Source: Hymenopus coronatus (taxonomy: Eukaryota; Arthropoda; Insecta; Mantodea; Hymenopodidae). From it: a DNA stretch of 64,000 nt. The stretch lies in the NCBI GenBank assembly GCA_030762935.1, contig CM060900.1:113856120-113920119 (forward strand), given 5' to 3'. This document shows positions 1-11,400 of the stretch, piece by piece. A program made the translations under genes and the position numbers. Under the pieces are notes generated by a model. That model was not told the DNA's origin. It did no database searches and worked only from the letters and a program-made list of their open reading frames with translations. Each line of letters starts with the position of its first letter. Position 1 is the first letter of the stretch.

Positions 1-415
1 TACAAATGAAAATTGACAGGTAACTAAAGTAACATCAATGTTGAAGCCTTTTTTTCCAATTTAAAATCGCTTGTTTCAAATCAATATCATGAATATAATC
101 AACTATCACCAACTGCAACATACAACATGTTGTGACATTTTCGTTTTCATAGTTGTCCATCTGTCTTTTACTACTACATACGAGAAATACGTAAAGATAA
201 ATATCTCTCTGTCAACATTTCATATAGCTAAGCTGACATTGAAGAGACTTTTTACAGCAAACAGGGTAAGAATCACCTTTTGCTTTCAATGTCAAGAGTG
301 CTGTTACTACATCTAATTTGTTACCTTACCATAGATTAACTGTTCAAGAAAGCTGTTCAAAGTTCTATGTAACATAAAAGCAAATCAGAATCAATACAAA
401 TAGCTTTAAAACCAT
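1..415. other. AT-rich stretch, nothing recognised
   Basis: No coding pattern, tRNA-like box, long repeat or paired terminal repeat was found. An open frame at 71-316 has low-complexity AT-rich composition and no recognisable motif, so I do not call it. Confidence 0.5.
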
Positions 416-712
416 TTAGTTTGTAAATGCTGCCATTACATTATTTAAATCACCTACAAGTACTTGTACATAGTCATTAACCTTGAAGGCTCAAGCAAAT
501 GATCTAAAACTTTTGTTGCTATTGTATCACCAGTTTCTATTGCCATAATAAAGTCAAATTTATAGTCATACAACAGCAAACTTTTAAATTGTCTTCTACT
601 CTATCTTTAACATTGGGATTCATGCGATCTACATGTGTAATTACTCTACTTCCAAAGTGGCCACTCAAATACATCACAACGAGTTAATTCGGGATGAAAC
701 AAGGTGAGCTCT
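416..712 (-). pseudogene. Unidentified frameshifted coding remnant
   Basis: Read on the minus strand, four short open segments follow one another in shifting frames and together look protein-like. From about 712 to 650 they give ELTLFHPELTRCDVFEWPLW. From about 650 to 555 they give a piece with SRVITHVDRMNPNVKDRVED. From about 560 to 480 comes DFIMAIETGDTIATKVLDHL, and the end at 480-416 reads DYVQVLVGDLNNVMAAFTN with a TAA stop at 416-418. Amino-acid composition is mixed and not low-complexity, which is hard to get by chance across four adjoining frames. I see no family-defining motif. It could be the C-terminal part of a transposon protein or a retropseudogene. Identity is unknown; only the pseudogene status is argued. 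Confidence 0.4.
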
Positions 713-1654
713 AGGTTTTATTTAGATTGAAATTCTAATATTGGTTCTGTTACAGCCTGCAATTTTGCGAAACAAGACTCCTTCTTGCCTGGATATTTCA
801 AATTTATCGCTAAAAACATATTATTCTCGAAAATATGACAAATTCTCAAAACTTCGCGAAAAAATAAATCTTTAAATCATTTCAAAATTTTGTCAAATGG
901 ATACGGCCTTCGTTTCGCAACCCTAAGAGCAAAATAAAGTAACTTTTAATCTGGCATCTGGTATTGTTTTAAACAGCGCTCGAATTTGTAAAATATCAAT
1001 AATATATTGATTCCAGAAATTTAAGAGAAATCACGTTTGGAATGAGATCAATTCACGTGTATAGCGAGATTCTTGGAACAAGAGTATGACCTTAAACACA
1101 CACACTCACGTACATACACACTCTCTCTTGTGTGCAGCGAGATGTCAGATGTTTTCATGTTTGGCCCCATATTAATGAAATAATCATTTTGTTTCTGCGT
1201 TATAATTTCTGAGTTTTTGGGCCCGTGATGTGCAGGATTAGCTTTAAAAATATTATAAGCTTATGTTGATAACACAGTAATTTTTCAGGATATTAGACAA
1301 AATTTAATCATTGAATATTTGGCCCACAATGATGAAGATTTGCACTATTTATTTTTCTCTTCGAAGTTAGCCATAAGCACATTTTCTGTGAAAATATTTT
1401 GAACATGCTTTGGCTTACAGCAAAAAATGAAGTTATTAAATACTGATTCAGATTATTTTATACGTTTTTTGGTAGAAGTTCTAATGTTACTCCTGCGACT
1501 TATTAAATTTCACTTGGTTCTTCCATTTAATTTTCTTCTAAATTCATATTTGCTGTCATTGAATCTTTATGTTGGTTATACTAAACAGAAGAATAACGTT
1601 TTAGATCAAAGAAAGCAGAAGGCTGCCAATGTAACGTACGTTAACTCTATGGCA
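713..1654. other. AT-rich stretch, nothing recognised
   Basis: Only a short CA/CT-rich patch near 1,097-1,132 stands out. A minor open frame at 1,427-1,726 runs into the SINE that follows and is not supported as a gene. Confidence 0.5.
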
Positions 1655-1800
1655 GCCCGCCTTGGTAGTGTGGTGGTAGCGTGTCTGCCTCACATTCAAA
1701 AGGTGGTGAGTTCGAATCTCGCTTAGGGTGAATTACCCGGATAAGGCTTTTTTCGGGGTTAGTTAGTGTCAATGCACTTGTCAACTCAGATAAGCGTAAA
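1655..1800 (+). mobile_element. tRNA-derived SINE, family S5
   Basis: A tRNA-like head carries a box A (TTGGTAGTGTGGTGGTAGC) and a box B (GAGTTCGAATCTC) about 40 bases apart, the internal RNA polymerase III promoter layout. It runs directly into a non-tRNA body (GGGTGAATTACCCGGATAAG) that recurs in reverse orientation at 22,246-22,350. The recurrence shows a dispersed SINE rather than a tRNA gene. The 3' limit is uncertain. Confidence 0.65.
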
Positions 1801-1934
1801 ACATTAAAAATAGCATAAATATTTAAATTTGGACACATGGTTGAGCACAAATAGACGTATGAAGCATGACAATAATGACAGTTAAAATGTTTGTATGGAA
1901 AATATGAAACGAGTGGAGCCAGTTTCATAAACAT

Positions 1935-2375
1935 ACTTGCGTCTTAATTACTACCATTGTACTCTCGTTGCATAATATACTATTAAAGTAATATTATATA
2001 ATTATGTTCTATCACTAATAATACACTAATTTAATTGCCTCTATAGCCGTTTAGAAACATTAGTTGCTTTTTAATTAATACTTAAATGTCTTATGCATGC
2101 TAAACGCAACAATTAAAAGCAATTCTTCCCTCCTTTCAAATATTAAGTTGTGTTTCAAATAACGTTAGAATTATATTTATTATAAGTAAATAATGCATTT
2201 GGGATATGTAAAAACTTAAATTCACCGCACGTTTATCTGTTTATGCAAAAAACATTGGTCTACGAAGCGGTTTTTGAGCAGAGAAGACAAAACAAAGCCA
2301 GGTGGAATCAGTACAGTTGATCAGGCATGAAAAATTTCACAATTGCATTTATATGATAGTAGACATTTAAGCATA
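1935..2375. other. AT-rich stretch, nothing recognised
   Basis: No feature seen. The sequence is AT-rich with no open frame of interest. Confidence 0.5.
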
Positions 2376-2445
2376 TAATTTTAATTGCTTTCTCACAGAA
2401 ACCGTGACTAGGACAGTAGTTGGATAGGTAGAGCCACACTGATGG
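2376..2445 (-). mobile_element. SINE family S2, tail fragment
   Basis: The motif TTTCTCACAGAAACCGTG followed by AGGACAGTAGTTGGATAGG matches the tail of the fuller S2 copies at 19,408, 43,993 and 45,352. The tRNA-like head is missing, apparently replaced by the S6-like element that starts about 17 bases downstream. Confidence 0.6.
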
Positions 2446-2461
2446 GTAGAGTCAGGTGATC

Positions 2462-2660
2462 TCAAAATAATTTGGGGGTTTTCTCCCCCGCTGGGACGAC
2501 TGAGTGTATATCCTTATATCATCATCATCCCGCGGAGGGAAAATGGCAACACCAGCTTGGTATAACCATTGTCTGAACACTGCGGTCGGATTGTGGTCTC
2601 TCCCACAATTCCGTCCGGCCATTGAACGACCTTCGGGTTCGGTACTTGTCATCATCATTC
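2462..2660 (+). mobile_element. SINE-like element related to S6
   Basis: It begins with a G-run/C-run hairpin and CCCCCGCTGGGA, the same core as the GC-rich SINE at 38,732-39,075, and continues through ATCATCATCATCCCGCGG into a moderately GC-rich body ending near a second CATCATCATT run. No tRNA head is visible. The open frames on both strands here (2,452-2,698) belong to this repeat. Confidence 0.45.
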
Positions 2661-3204
2661 ATATCTGTAATATTAGTATGCAAACTTGTGGTTTGTAGAG
2701 ATAGTGGCTAATGTATGATGTACTAGTTAGTGTCTTTCATCGTGGACTGAACAAATATATACATTTTGAGAGATTTGGGAATGAATTCCCTATGATATTT
2801 TTTAAGCAAAGTCTATACTGAGAAAAGCTTCTCTTCGTATAACTACCAGTAGATAAGAGCTCCGTTTCATGTTCCTCTACAGATGAATGAATTTGGGAGT
2901 AGCACATCCTCGATGCTTACGAAAAAATATCTTACCGGTAGTTTGGCACACAATTCATAAGAAAGAAAGAGTAGCTAAGTTGTGTCACGTCACCTCTCTA
3001 GTCGTATGAGCGGATAGTGAATGTACCGACAAGCCCCTGTGTCTAAGGGCATCAATTCCCGTAGTGCTGTTAACTTGCAATCCTTCAAATGTTACTCCGT
3101 CTACTCTCTGTAATTATAAACATATTACTATTTATGTACATACTAGTTTGCCTAACCGCCCCTGTTTGACGTGTGCAGTCATCTCTTCGTGCGTTAAAAA
3201 GTCA
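2661..3204. other. Unannotated flank of satellite array
   Basis: No coding or repeat structure recognised. The last 30 bases or so grade into very diverged satellite units. Confidence 0.5.
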
Positions 3205-5780
3205 CACCAGAGTGTGAAATGACAGTAAAGCGGATTAAAGTGAAATAATAGTGAAACTGAACTATATTACAGTAGAGAAATGAAGTGTCAGTGACATTAT
3301 TTTAAGTTACACTAGAGAGGGTAGTAATAGTGAAACTGAACTGCCACACTAGAGAGCTCAAGTGACAGTAAAACAGAACTGTGCCATACAAAAGAAGTAC
3401 AGTGGCAATGAAACTGAACCTTGTCACACTAGGAAAGTGAAGTGACATTGAAACTGAATTGTCACACTAAAGAAGTAAAGAGGCAGTGAAACTGAACTAC
3501 GTCACACTAAAGAAGCGAAGTGACAGTGAAACTGAACTGTTTCACACTACATAGAGAAGTAAAGCAACAGTGAAATTAAACTGTCACAACAAAAAGTGAG
3601 GACCACTAAAACTGAACTATGTCACATTAAAAAAGGGAAGTGACAGTGAAACTCAACTATATCACACTTGAGAAGTGAATTGACAGTAAAATTGAACTAT
3701 GATACACTGGGGAAGTGAAGTGACAGTAAAACCGAACTATGTCACACTAGAGAAGTGAAGTGATAGTGAAAATGATCTATGCCACCTAAAGAAGTGAAGT
3801 GACAGTGAAACTGAGCTTACATCACACTAGAGAAGTGAGGTGGCAGTGAAAATGAGCTTACATCACACTAGAGAAGTGAAGTGACAGTGAAACTGAGCTA
3901 CATGACACTAAAGAAGTGAAGCGACAGTGAAACTGAGCTACATCACACTAAAGAAGTGAAGTGACAGTGAAACTGAGCTTACATCACACTAAAGAAGTGA
4001 AGTGACAGTGAAACTGAGCTACATCACATTAAAGAAGTGAAGTGACAGTGAAACTGAGCTACATCACACTAAAGAAGTGAAGTGACAGTGAAACTGAGCT
4101 ACATCACACTAAAGAAGTGAAGTTACAGTGAAACTGAGCTACATCACACTACAGAAGTGAAGTGACAGTGAAACTGAGCTTACATCACACTAAAAAAGTG
4201 AAGTGACAATGAAACTGAGCTACATCACACTAGAGAAGTGAAGTGACAGTGAAACTGAGCTACATCACACTAGAGAAGTGAAGTGACAGTGAAACTGAGC
4301 TACATCACACTAAAGAAGTGAAGTGACAGTGAAACTGAGCTACATGACACTAAAGAAGTGATGTGACCGTGAAACTGAGCTACATCACACTAAAGAAGTG
4401 AAGTGACAGTGAAACTGAGCTACATCACACTACAGAAGTGAAGTGACAGTGAAACTGAGCTTATATCACACTAAAGAAGTGAAGTGACAATGAAACTGAG
4501 CTACATCACACTAAGGAAGTGAAGTGACAGTGAAACTGAGCTACATCACACTAGAGAAGTGAAGTGACAGTGAAACTGAGCTTACATCGCACTAAAGAAG
4601 TGAAGTGACAGTGAAACTGAGCTTACATCACACTAAAGAAGTGAAGTGACAGTGAAACTGAGCTACATCACACTAGAGAAGTGAAGTGACACTGAAACCG
4701 AGCTTATATCACACTAGAGAAGTGAAGTGACAGTGAAACCGAGCTACATTACACTAGAGAAGTGAAGTAACAGTGGCACTGAGCTACATCACACTAGAGA
4801 AGTGAAGTGATAGTGAAACCGAGCTACATCACACTAGAGAAGTGAAGTAACAGTGAAACTGAGCTACATCACACTAGAGAAGTGAAGTGATAGTGAAACC
4901 GAGCTTACATCACACTAGAGAAGTGAAGTAACAGTGAAACCGAGCTTACATCACACTAGAGAAGTGAAGTGATAGTGAAACCGAGCTACATCACACTAGA
5001 GAAGTGAAGTAACAGTGAAACCGAGCTTACATCACACTAGAGAAGTGAAGTAGCAGTGAAACCGAGCTTACATCACACTAGAGAAGTGAAGTGACAGTGA
5101 AACTGCGCTACATCACACTAGAGAAGTGAAGTAAAAGTGAAACTGAGCTTACGTCACACTAGAGAAGTGAAGTGACAGTGAAACTGAGCTTACATCACAC
5201 TAAAGAAGTGAAGTGACAGTGAAACTGAGCTACATCACACTAGAGAAGTGAAGTGACAGTGAAACCGAGCTTACATCACACTAGAGAAGTGAAGTGACAG
5301 TGAAACTGAGCTACATCACACTAGAGAAGTGAAGTGACAGTGAAACTGAGCTTACATCACACTAGAGAAGTGAAGTGACAGTGAAACTGAGCTACATCAC
5401 ACTAGAGAAGTGAAGTGACAGTGAAACTGAGCTTACATCACACTAGAGAAGTGAAGTGACAGTGAAACTGAGCTACATCACACTAGAGAAGTGAAGTGAC
5501 AGTGAAACTGAGCTACATCACACTAGAGAAGTGAAGTAACAGTGAAACTGAGCTACATCACACTAGAGAAGTGAAGTGACAGTGAAAATAAAGTATGTCA
5601 CACAAGAGAACTGAAGTGACAATGAAACTGAACTATGCGATAATAAGGAAGTAAACAGAGAGCGAAACTGAACTATGTGGCAGTAGAGAAGTAAAGTGAC
5701 AGTGAAACTGAACTATGTCACACTAAGGAAGTGAACTGACAGTAGCACTGGACTACGTCACGCTAGAGAAGTGTGCACAA
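3205..5780. repeat. Satellite array, 40/41-bp unit, about 60 copies
   Basis: The unit reads GAGCTACATCACACTAGAGA followed by AGTGAAGTGACAGTGAAACT (40 bp). A common variant has GAGCTTACATC and is 41 bp. Units are nearly uniform from about 3,800 to 5,590 and strongly diverged at both ends, the usual picture of homogenised centres and ageing edges. Variants include TAAAG/TAGAG, ACTGAG/ACCGAG, and GTGACAG/GTAACAG/GTGATAG. At about 4,760-5,060 GTAACAG and GTGATAG units alternate strictly; at about 5,230-5,480 the 40- and 41-bp forms alternate. Both indicate an 81-bp dimer as a local higher-order unit. The unit itself contains AGTGA sub-repeats. No open frame crosses it. Confidence 0.95.
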
Positions 5781-6790
5781 GTAGTAACACTGCACAAGTC
5801 ACAGTACACATTGGTCACATTCGTTGCAAGACAAGGAACTGCTCAGGATCCAAGTTGGATAGATAGTTGAAGACGAAATGTGAAAAATGTGCCTCTGTGA
5901 GACAGTAAAAATACACAAGTCGTGATCAGTTGTGCGAAAAGGTGGCACTCAAGAGATTGTTGGTAAACGCTAATCACTACCCAGAGTGTAACGTTAATTG
6001 GTTGCAGCAGCTTGGTGAGCACGCGTGCGGCGATAAAAACCTCAGGGTCTCCCTGTCTACTGGACCTCTGTTTGATAAAGGCTTGAAAGCAACACAACAC
6101 TATGTAATTTTCAGCGCATTTAGCGTCCAGCTGCGTGAACAAAACCATACTTAAGAGTTTTAGAAGAACAGCTTAAATACCGTCTGGTGCCATATATTTC
6201 CAAAAGTAATCAATGCAATAACCTACAGAACTAAGACAAAATAGAGTTGTTCTGGTCTCCGTTTACATTGCAAATAATTATTACTTTTTAGCGAAAGGCA
6301 ATGACTATCAAGAAGTGGGTTGTATGCATATTAGAGGGCATAAAACATCATTTTTGATACACACAGTGAACCTTGTGATCTCCAGGGCAAATTTTTATGC
6401 TCGTGCGCAGTTTTTACCACGTAAATTAATGAACGTGCGCAGGCAATTTTAAAAGTTCTGCTCTGTTGTAAAAATGGAATTGAATTTTGTTTATGTTGTT
6501 CTGTTGGAAGTTGCCGGCAGCGTATACAAATTGCTTCTCTTCTCTACAATATGTGTTTGCCGTTTTTATTCCTAGCAATGAATTAGAAGCCGTCCTGTCG
6601 AAAATGCCACCTGCAAACACGGGAGCAAAGAGAAGAAAAGTGATACATTTTCAACATTGATAACCTCCGGCTTATGTTCAGAAAACAAATAATTTTTCCT
6701 AATGTCCCTTATATGCTAATTTTATTCATGGAATTTCATCAGTAAAGAGGAATGATATACAGTTTTAGTATAAAAAGCTTATTTGGCTAA
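5781..6790. other. Non-repetitive stretch with two ambiguous open frames
   Basis: The part at 5,820-6,160 has more balanced base composition than its surroundings and is open on both strands (74 codons plus, 101 codons minus), with no recognisable domain in either. At 6,604-6,639 an ATG opens twelve codons reading MPPANTGAKRRK before a possible weak splice donor (AAA|GTGATA). It could be a first exon but nothing downstream confirms it. Confidence 0.3.
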
Positions 6791-9700
6791 GGGCCGGTTG
6801 GACGAACTCGGAATAAACCTCTGTTAGACGTTATTCCATGGTTATGTGTTAAATTGTGTTGTACGACAAAGGAACAGAGACTATCAAGGGAATAAACATG
6901 GAATAACTTATTCCATGATTCCTTGCAGGGATAAACCGATATTCCGAGAATAGTGTATGAAAAGTAAATGGCCGCTTGGGTACTCGACACAATTTTGACC
7001 CATATTTAACTGATATAAATGATTAATTTCTTTATAATATGTTTTTAAGGACATATTATACCTAAATACAATATGTTGTAGAGATAAATGTACACGGCTA
7101 TAATGAGATTAAAGTTGAGAAAGGATATCACACAGACAACTTGGTGGTCAAAAGATAAATATGACCAGAAGATAGTTAAAATAAAATGTCATTTATAAAA
7201 CAGTAAAATCTACCTACAATATCACCATCAAAATACTTCTATTTTTATGGAAATAATTAAATTTAATCCAAACAAAGATAAATATAAAACAGTGTAGTGC
7301 AGCAATTCACCAGCGCAATGCATAGCGTTGTAAACAGTGAGGTTACGTTTTATTGATGAAATACAAAGGATAGGTTACTTCTAGGGCAATATGCTTCAAA
7401 ATGTAAGATAGCCACAAGTGTTAATGTTAGCGACATTCTGTACTATATTCAGATTTTGGAGGTTATGTGCAAGTTTAAAAACGATAGCACTACAAGCTTT
7501 GTGATGTAGGGAGGAGATGCCCAGATTAAAAGATGCCTTCAGAGCTCGTAAATCTAAATATATTATTTTACTATAAATTCATAATTTTTCGTATTATATG
7601 TTGTAGGTTTAAACATTGGAGACACTTTTGATTGAATAGAGAATACCTTCCGTAAACTATAATGTTCTCGGTTTCATTGGTTTGGTTACCAATTTCTAGC
7701 TGCTGTATCAAATATTACCATCATCAAAGAGTGAACTGTAATGGGAACGGTTTAATGTACTATTCGACATAGCTACTAATATTTCTGTTGGTTAATAATA
7801 CCTTTATAGCAAATTGTTTTTGTACTTATCTTGGTGCAATGATTCAATTATGCATAACTTAAGTTGATAGTGGACTTGGCAACACTAAAGTGTAATTTTC
7901 AAAATTCGCTTACTAAGTATTTTGATGAAGAAAATGCAGAAATCAGGCTAAGTACTTTAGCTGTTTTGAGTACAGAAACGGAAATATGTCATATATCAGC
8001 ACAAGATACAGCTTTGCACATGTGGTATGATTTCATTCCCATACTCCTAACCTATCGCAAGAAGTCACAGTATACATACGTGTTTATGTTTTGTAAAGTG
8101 TATAGCAATTCCACATCTGAACACACTTATGAACATTCATAATTATTTCATAGTACCGTAAGTAGTTAAAAGAAGAAATAATATATAGTTTAGGATCAGC
8201 TGATTGTGAAAACAATGCAAATTTTCAGCAAAATAAAGCAGTAATTACGTATCAAGTTGGCTATGAATGACTCGCAAAATAGCCAACATTAGTTTTAAAT
8301 CTACAAATAGTCGAATAGATATCTAAGGAATAAAATTGCATCGTGCAACCCGGCACCACATTTATACCGTGAATAGTATATTCCAAGAATAACTATTCCA
8401 GGATTTATTCCGAGTTCGTACAACCGGCCGCTTGTACGAACTCGGAATAAACCTCTGTTAGACGTTATTCCATGGTTACGTGCTAAATTGTGTTGTACGA
8501 CAACGGAATAGAGACTATCAAGGGAATAAACATGGAATAACTTATTCCGTGATTCCTTGCGGGGATAGGCCGATATTCCGAGAATAGGGTACAAAAAGTA
8601 AAATGGCCGCTTGTTTTCTGGACACAATTTTGACCCATATTTGACCGATATAATCGATTAATTTCTTTATAATATGTTTTAAGGACATATTATAGCTAAA
8701 TACAATATGCTATAGAGGTAGTCCGATAAATGAAGACTGCTATAATGAGATTAAAGTTGTGAAAGTATATCACACTGAGATAACTTGCCGGCTATAAGGC
8801 ATAAGACAAGAAGTTAGTTAAAGCAAACTTGCATTTATAAAACAGAAAAACCTACCTATTGCCATCAAAATACCGCTATTTCTATGGTAACAATTACATT
8901 TGATCCTACCCAAGATAAATTTAAAATAGTACATAGCAATTCACCAGTACAACGCATAGCGTTGTAAAGCATGAGGTTACGTTTTATTGACGAAATACAA
9001 ACAATTGGCTACTTCCAGGACAATATGTTTCAAAACGTAACATAGCCACAAGTGTTAATGTTAGCGGTGCCATAAGTAGTTAAAGCGGGCGTTAAACACT
9101 GCCAAAAAATGTACTATAATCATATTTTTGAGGTTAGGTGCAAGTTTAACAGCGATAACATTACAAGTTTTTTGATAAAGGGAGGAGATGCCCAGATTAA
9201 AAGACGCCTTCAGAGCTCGCAAATATAATATATATTATTATTTTACAATAAATTAATAATTTTTCGTATTACATGCAGTGGGTTTAATATATTAGAAACA
9301 ATTTTGATTGAATAGACGATACCTTCCGTAAGATATAATGTTCTCCGTTTTATTAGTTTGGTTGACCATTTCAAACTGTTGTATTAAATATTGCCATCAG
9401 CAAAGTGCGAACTGTAATGGGAACGGTTTAATCCACTATTCGACATAGCTACTAATTGTTTTGTTGGTTGATAATACCTGTATAGCAAATTGCTTATGCA
9501 CTTGATCTTGGTGCAACGATTCTATTATGCATATCTTAAGTTGATAGTAAGGTTGGCAACAGCTAAAATTTAATTTTCAAAATTCGATTACTAAGTATTT
9601 TACAGAATACAATTACAGAATCCAGGCTAAGTACGCTAGTTGTTTTGAGGACAGAAACGGAAATATGTCATATATCAGCACAAGATACAACTTTACAATA

Positions 9701-10104
9701 TGTGAAGGTTTCATTCCCATACTCCTAACCTATCGCAAGAAGTCACAGTATATGTGTTTATGTTTTGTAAAGTATATAGCAATTCTGCATCCGAATACGC
9801 TGGTGAACATTTATAATTATTTCATAGCACCGTAAGTAGTTAAAATAAGAAATAATACATAGTTTAGGAACAGCTAATTGTGAAAATAATGCAAATTTTC
9901 AGCAAAATAAAGCAGAAATTACGAATCAAGTTGGCCATGCATGACTTGCAGCACAGCCAACATTAGTTTTAAATCTGCAAACAGTCGTATAGATATCTAA
10001 GGAATAAAATTACGTCGTACAACTCGTCACCATATTTATACTGCGAATAGTGTATTCCAAGAATAACTATTCCAAGATTTATTCCGAGTTCGTACAACCG
10101 GCCC
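6791..10104. mobile_element. Tandem non-autonomous PIF/Harbinger-type transposon (two bodies, shared middle TIR)
   Basis: The left end is GGGCCGGTTGGACGAACTCG and the right end is its inverse (CGAGTTCGTACAACCGGCCC). The same terminal inverted repeat appears once more in the centre as a head-to-head palindrome at about 8,410-8,445. Body 1 (about 6,791-8,429) and body 2 (about 8,425-10,104) are diverged direct copies of about 1.65 kb. The ends are flanked by TAA on both sides (6,788-6,790 and 10,105-10,107). A 3-bp TWA target duplication and GGG-starting termini are known traits of PIF/Harbinger elements. Outer repeats are probably longer and imperfect, since GTTGTACGAC and GGAATA motifs recur inside both ends. 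No transposase remains: the open frame at 7,864-8,142 in body 1 is broken in body 2. Family assignment is inference from ends and TSD. Confidence 0.75.
9067..9108 (+). mobile_element. S4 SINE 3'-end fragment inside Harbinger body 2
   Basis: About 40 bases containing CCATAAGTAGTTAAAGCGGG followed by CGTTAAACACTGCCAAAAA are present in body 2 but absent at the equivalent place in body 1 (near 7,432). They match the 3' end of S4 copies at 62,045 and 18,791. This is a 5'-truncated retroposition into one of the two bodies, after their duplication or loss-free divergence. Confidence 0.65.
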
Positions 10105-10164
10105 TAACTAAACCCAAAGATAAGATAATAAAACTTTGGGAAAGGGGGGGGGGGTTACGGACCT

Positions 10165-10460
10165 CCGACAAATCAGAGTAAAAGTCTTCTTGTGCAAACC
10201 TAATAGAAAGACTGCTTTCATTGTTTCTTAAAGTCTGAATAAGCTGCAGTAGTATCTTAATTCCAATGGCAGCATCCTTTGCTAGATCTTCGCTGGTTAT
10301 GGAAGAGTAACTCTCTTTCTTGCTGGAATGAGCAGTCAAAGAGGATCAACAAGGCAGTTTCCACATTCTTATTTGCACATTCTACCGCTGGGATCATTTT
10401 ACAAGTGTTCATTTTCACTTTGATGTTGCAGACCGAGCTGAAATCTTTATAGTGAAAGTA
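10165..10460 (-). pseudogene. Unidentified coding remnant with one frameshift
   Basis: On the minus strand a segment with KMIPAVECANKNVETALLIL passes, after a frameshift near 10,340, into a segment with SITSEDLAKDAAIGIKILLQ and then IRFAQEDFYSDLSEV. The composition looks like a helical soluble protein. It abuts the right end of the Harbinger tandem, with an 11-base G run (10,144-10,154) just past its end. No family is recognised; a retropseudogene or a transposon relic are both possible. Confidence 0.35.
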
Positions 10461-10469
10461 GATTGAAAA

Positions 10470-11055
10470 CACAATACCTATGCTTGGGCTTTCTCCTCCA
10501 TAGGCTCAAGCTTCAAGACGAAAAGGTATTTAAAATTAAAACGTTTTTCAATACTATTTCATTCTGGTATATATCGGTGTTTAGAAATTATTAAACGAGA
10601 GAATTTACAAAAATGTGCAACTTTTATCTGTCAAGTTTTTTAAAAATTAAAACATGTCTGCAGCCGATTATCACTTCACTATAAGAAATCTTGGTTGAGA
10701 GTTATATTTAGTGCGGTCTTGCGTACAGCTACTTGTGCCTCGGTGCTGGAGAAGTCTACTATCAGCGCCTGGCATAGTAGCAGGCAGCTGATTGTTGAGC
10801 GTAAGACTTACGTAATGCCAGCCGTTATAACTTAAAACTTCATATATTTTCCCCAGTGAATAATGACCCAAAGGGAGAGAACGCCGAGATGTTATTTTTT
10901 TGATTTCGATTTATTTTCATCACCTATTAAAATTGCAGCTTAATCTATGACATCAATGTGACAATGGCCCTTTGTTAGTAGAGCCCTACTTCACATCGAT
11001 GTTTCTTGAAGTGGCCATGTTCAGAAATTTCCTTTTCCTGTTCTATCTAATCTCC
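10470..11055. other. Nothing recognised
   Basis: No coding, tRNA-like or repeat signal found. The 66-codon open frame at 10,671-10,871 shows no motif. Confidence 0.45.
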
Positions 11056-11059
11056 AGAC

Positions 11060-11400
11060 AGACGAAATAAAAAAAGAGTATGATATAGACCTAAGACCAG
11101 TCCAGAATAGGTTTTCCCACCTGAGTCGCTGATTTTTCTTCCGTCATGCTTTTACCGAGGTTTCAGCAGTACAATTACTGATTCCGACCATGGACTTATA
11201 GCCAACATAGGGTATTCAAGTACCCGATTTAGCCAACTGATTAGCTTTTTCAGTTCTGTTGATGCCCTAATGTTCTGGCAGCCAGCACATATCGAGCCTG
11301 TTGTGAGAAGACAAGGCAATCAGGACATTTAGTCATTCCCAATCAAACTTCGATTTTACGTTGTCTGAGGAGGGTATTTTTAAAAGCCTCTACACATGAA
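11060..11400 (-). pseudogene. RNase H domain remnant of a non-LTR retrotransposon
   Basis: Minus-strand translation near 11,240-11,310 gives CWLPEH, a stop, then GINRTEKANQLAKSGT. This corresponds to the conserved RNase H core usually written as W-V-P-G-H-x-G-I-x-G-N-E-x-A-D-x-L-A-K, with substitutions at several positions (G to E, S to stop, GN to RT, D to N). Flanking codons in two other frames extend the resemblance upstream (AFKNTLLRQRK) and downstream (QRLRWENLFW). RNase H domains of this type are typical of the I/R1/Loa group of LINEs, and also occur in other retroelements. It is heavily decayed and isolated, with no attached reverse transcriptase. Confidence 0.45.

Noticed and set aside
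3205..5780. CRISPR-like look of the regular 40-bp array
   Set aside because: Units are contiguous and all alike, with no unique spacers, and the context is eukaryotic. It is a satellite.
5843..6154. Overlapping open frames on both strands
   Set aside because: Neither has a recognisable domain, splice context or support; being open on both strands is expected by chance in a short GC-balanced patch.
7864..8142. A 92-codon frame inside the Harbinger body as a possible transposase remnant
   Set aside because: The matching part of the second body is broken and no DDE or MADF-like motif is visible.
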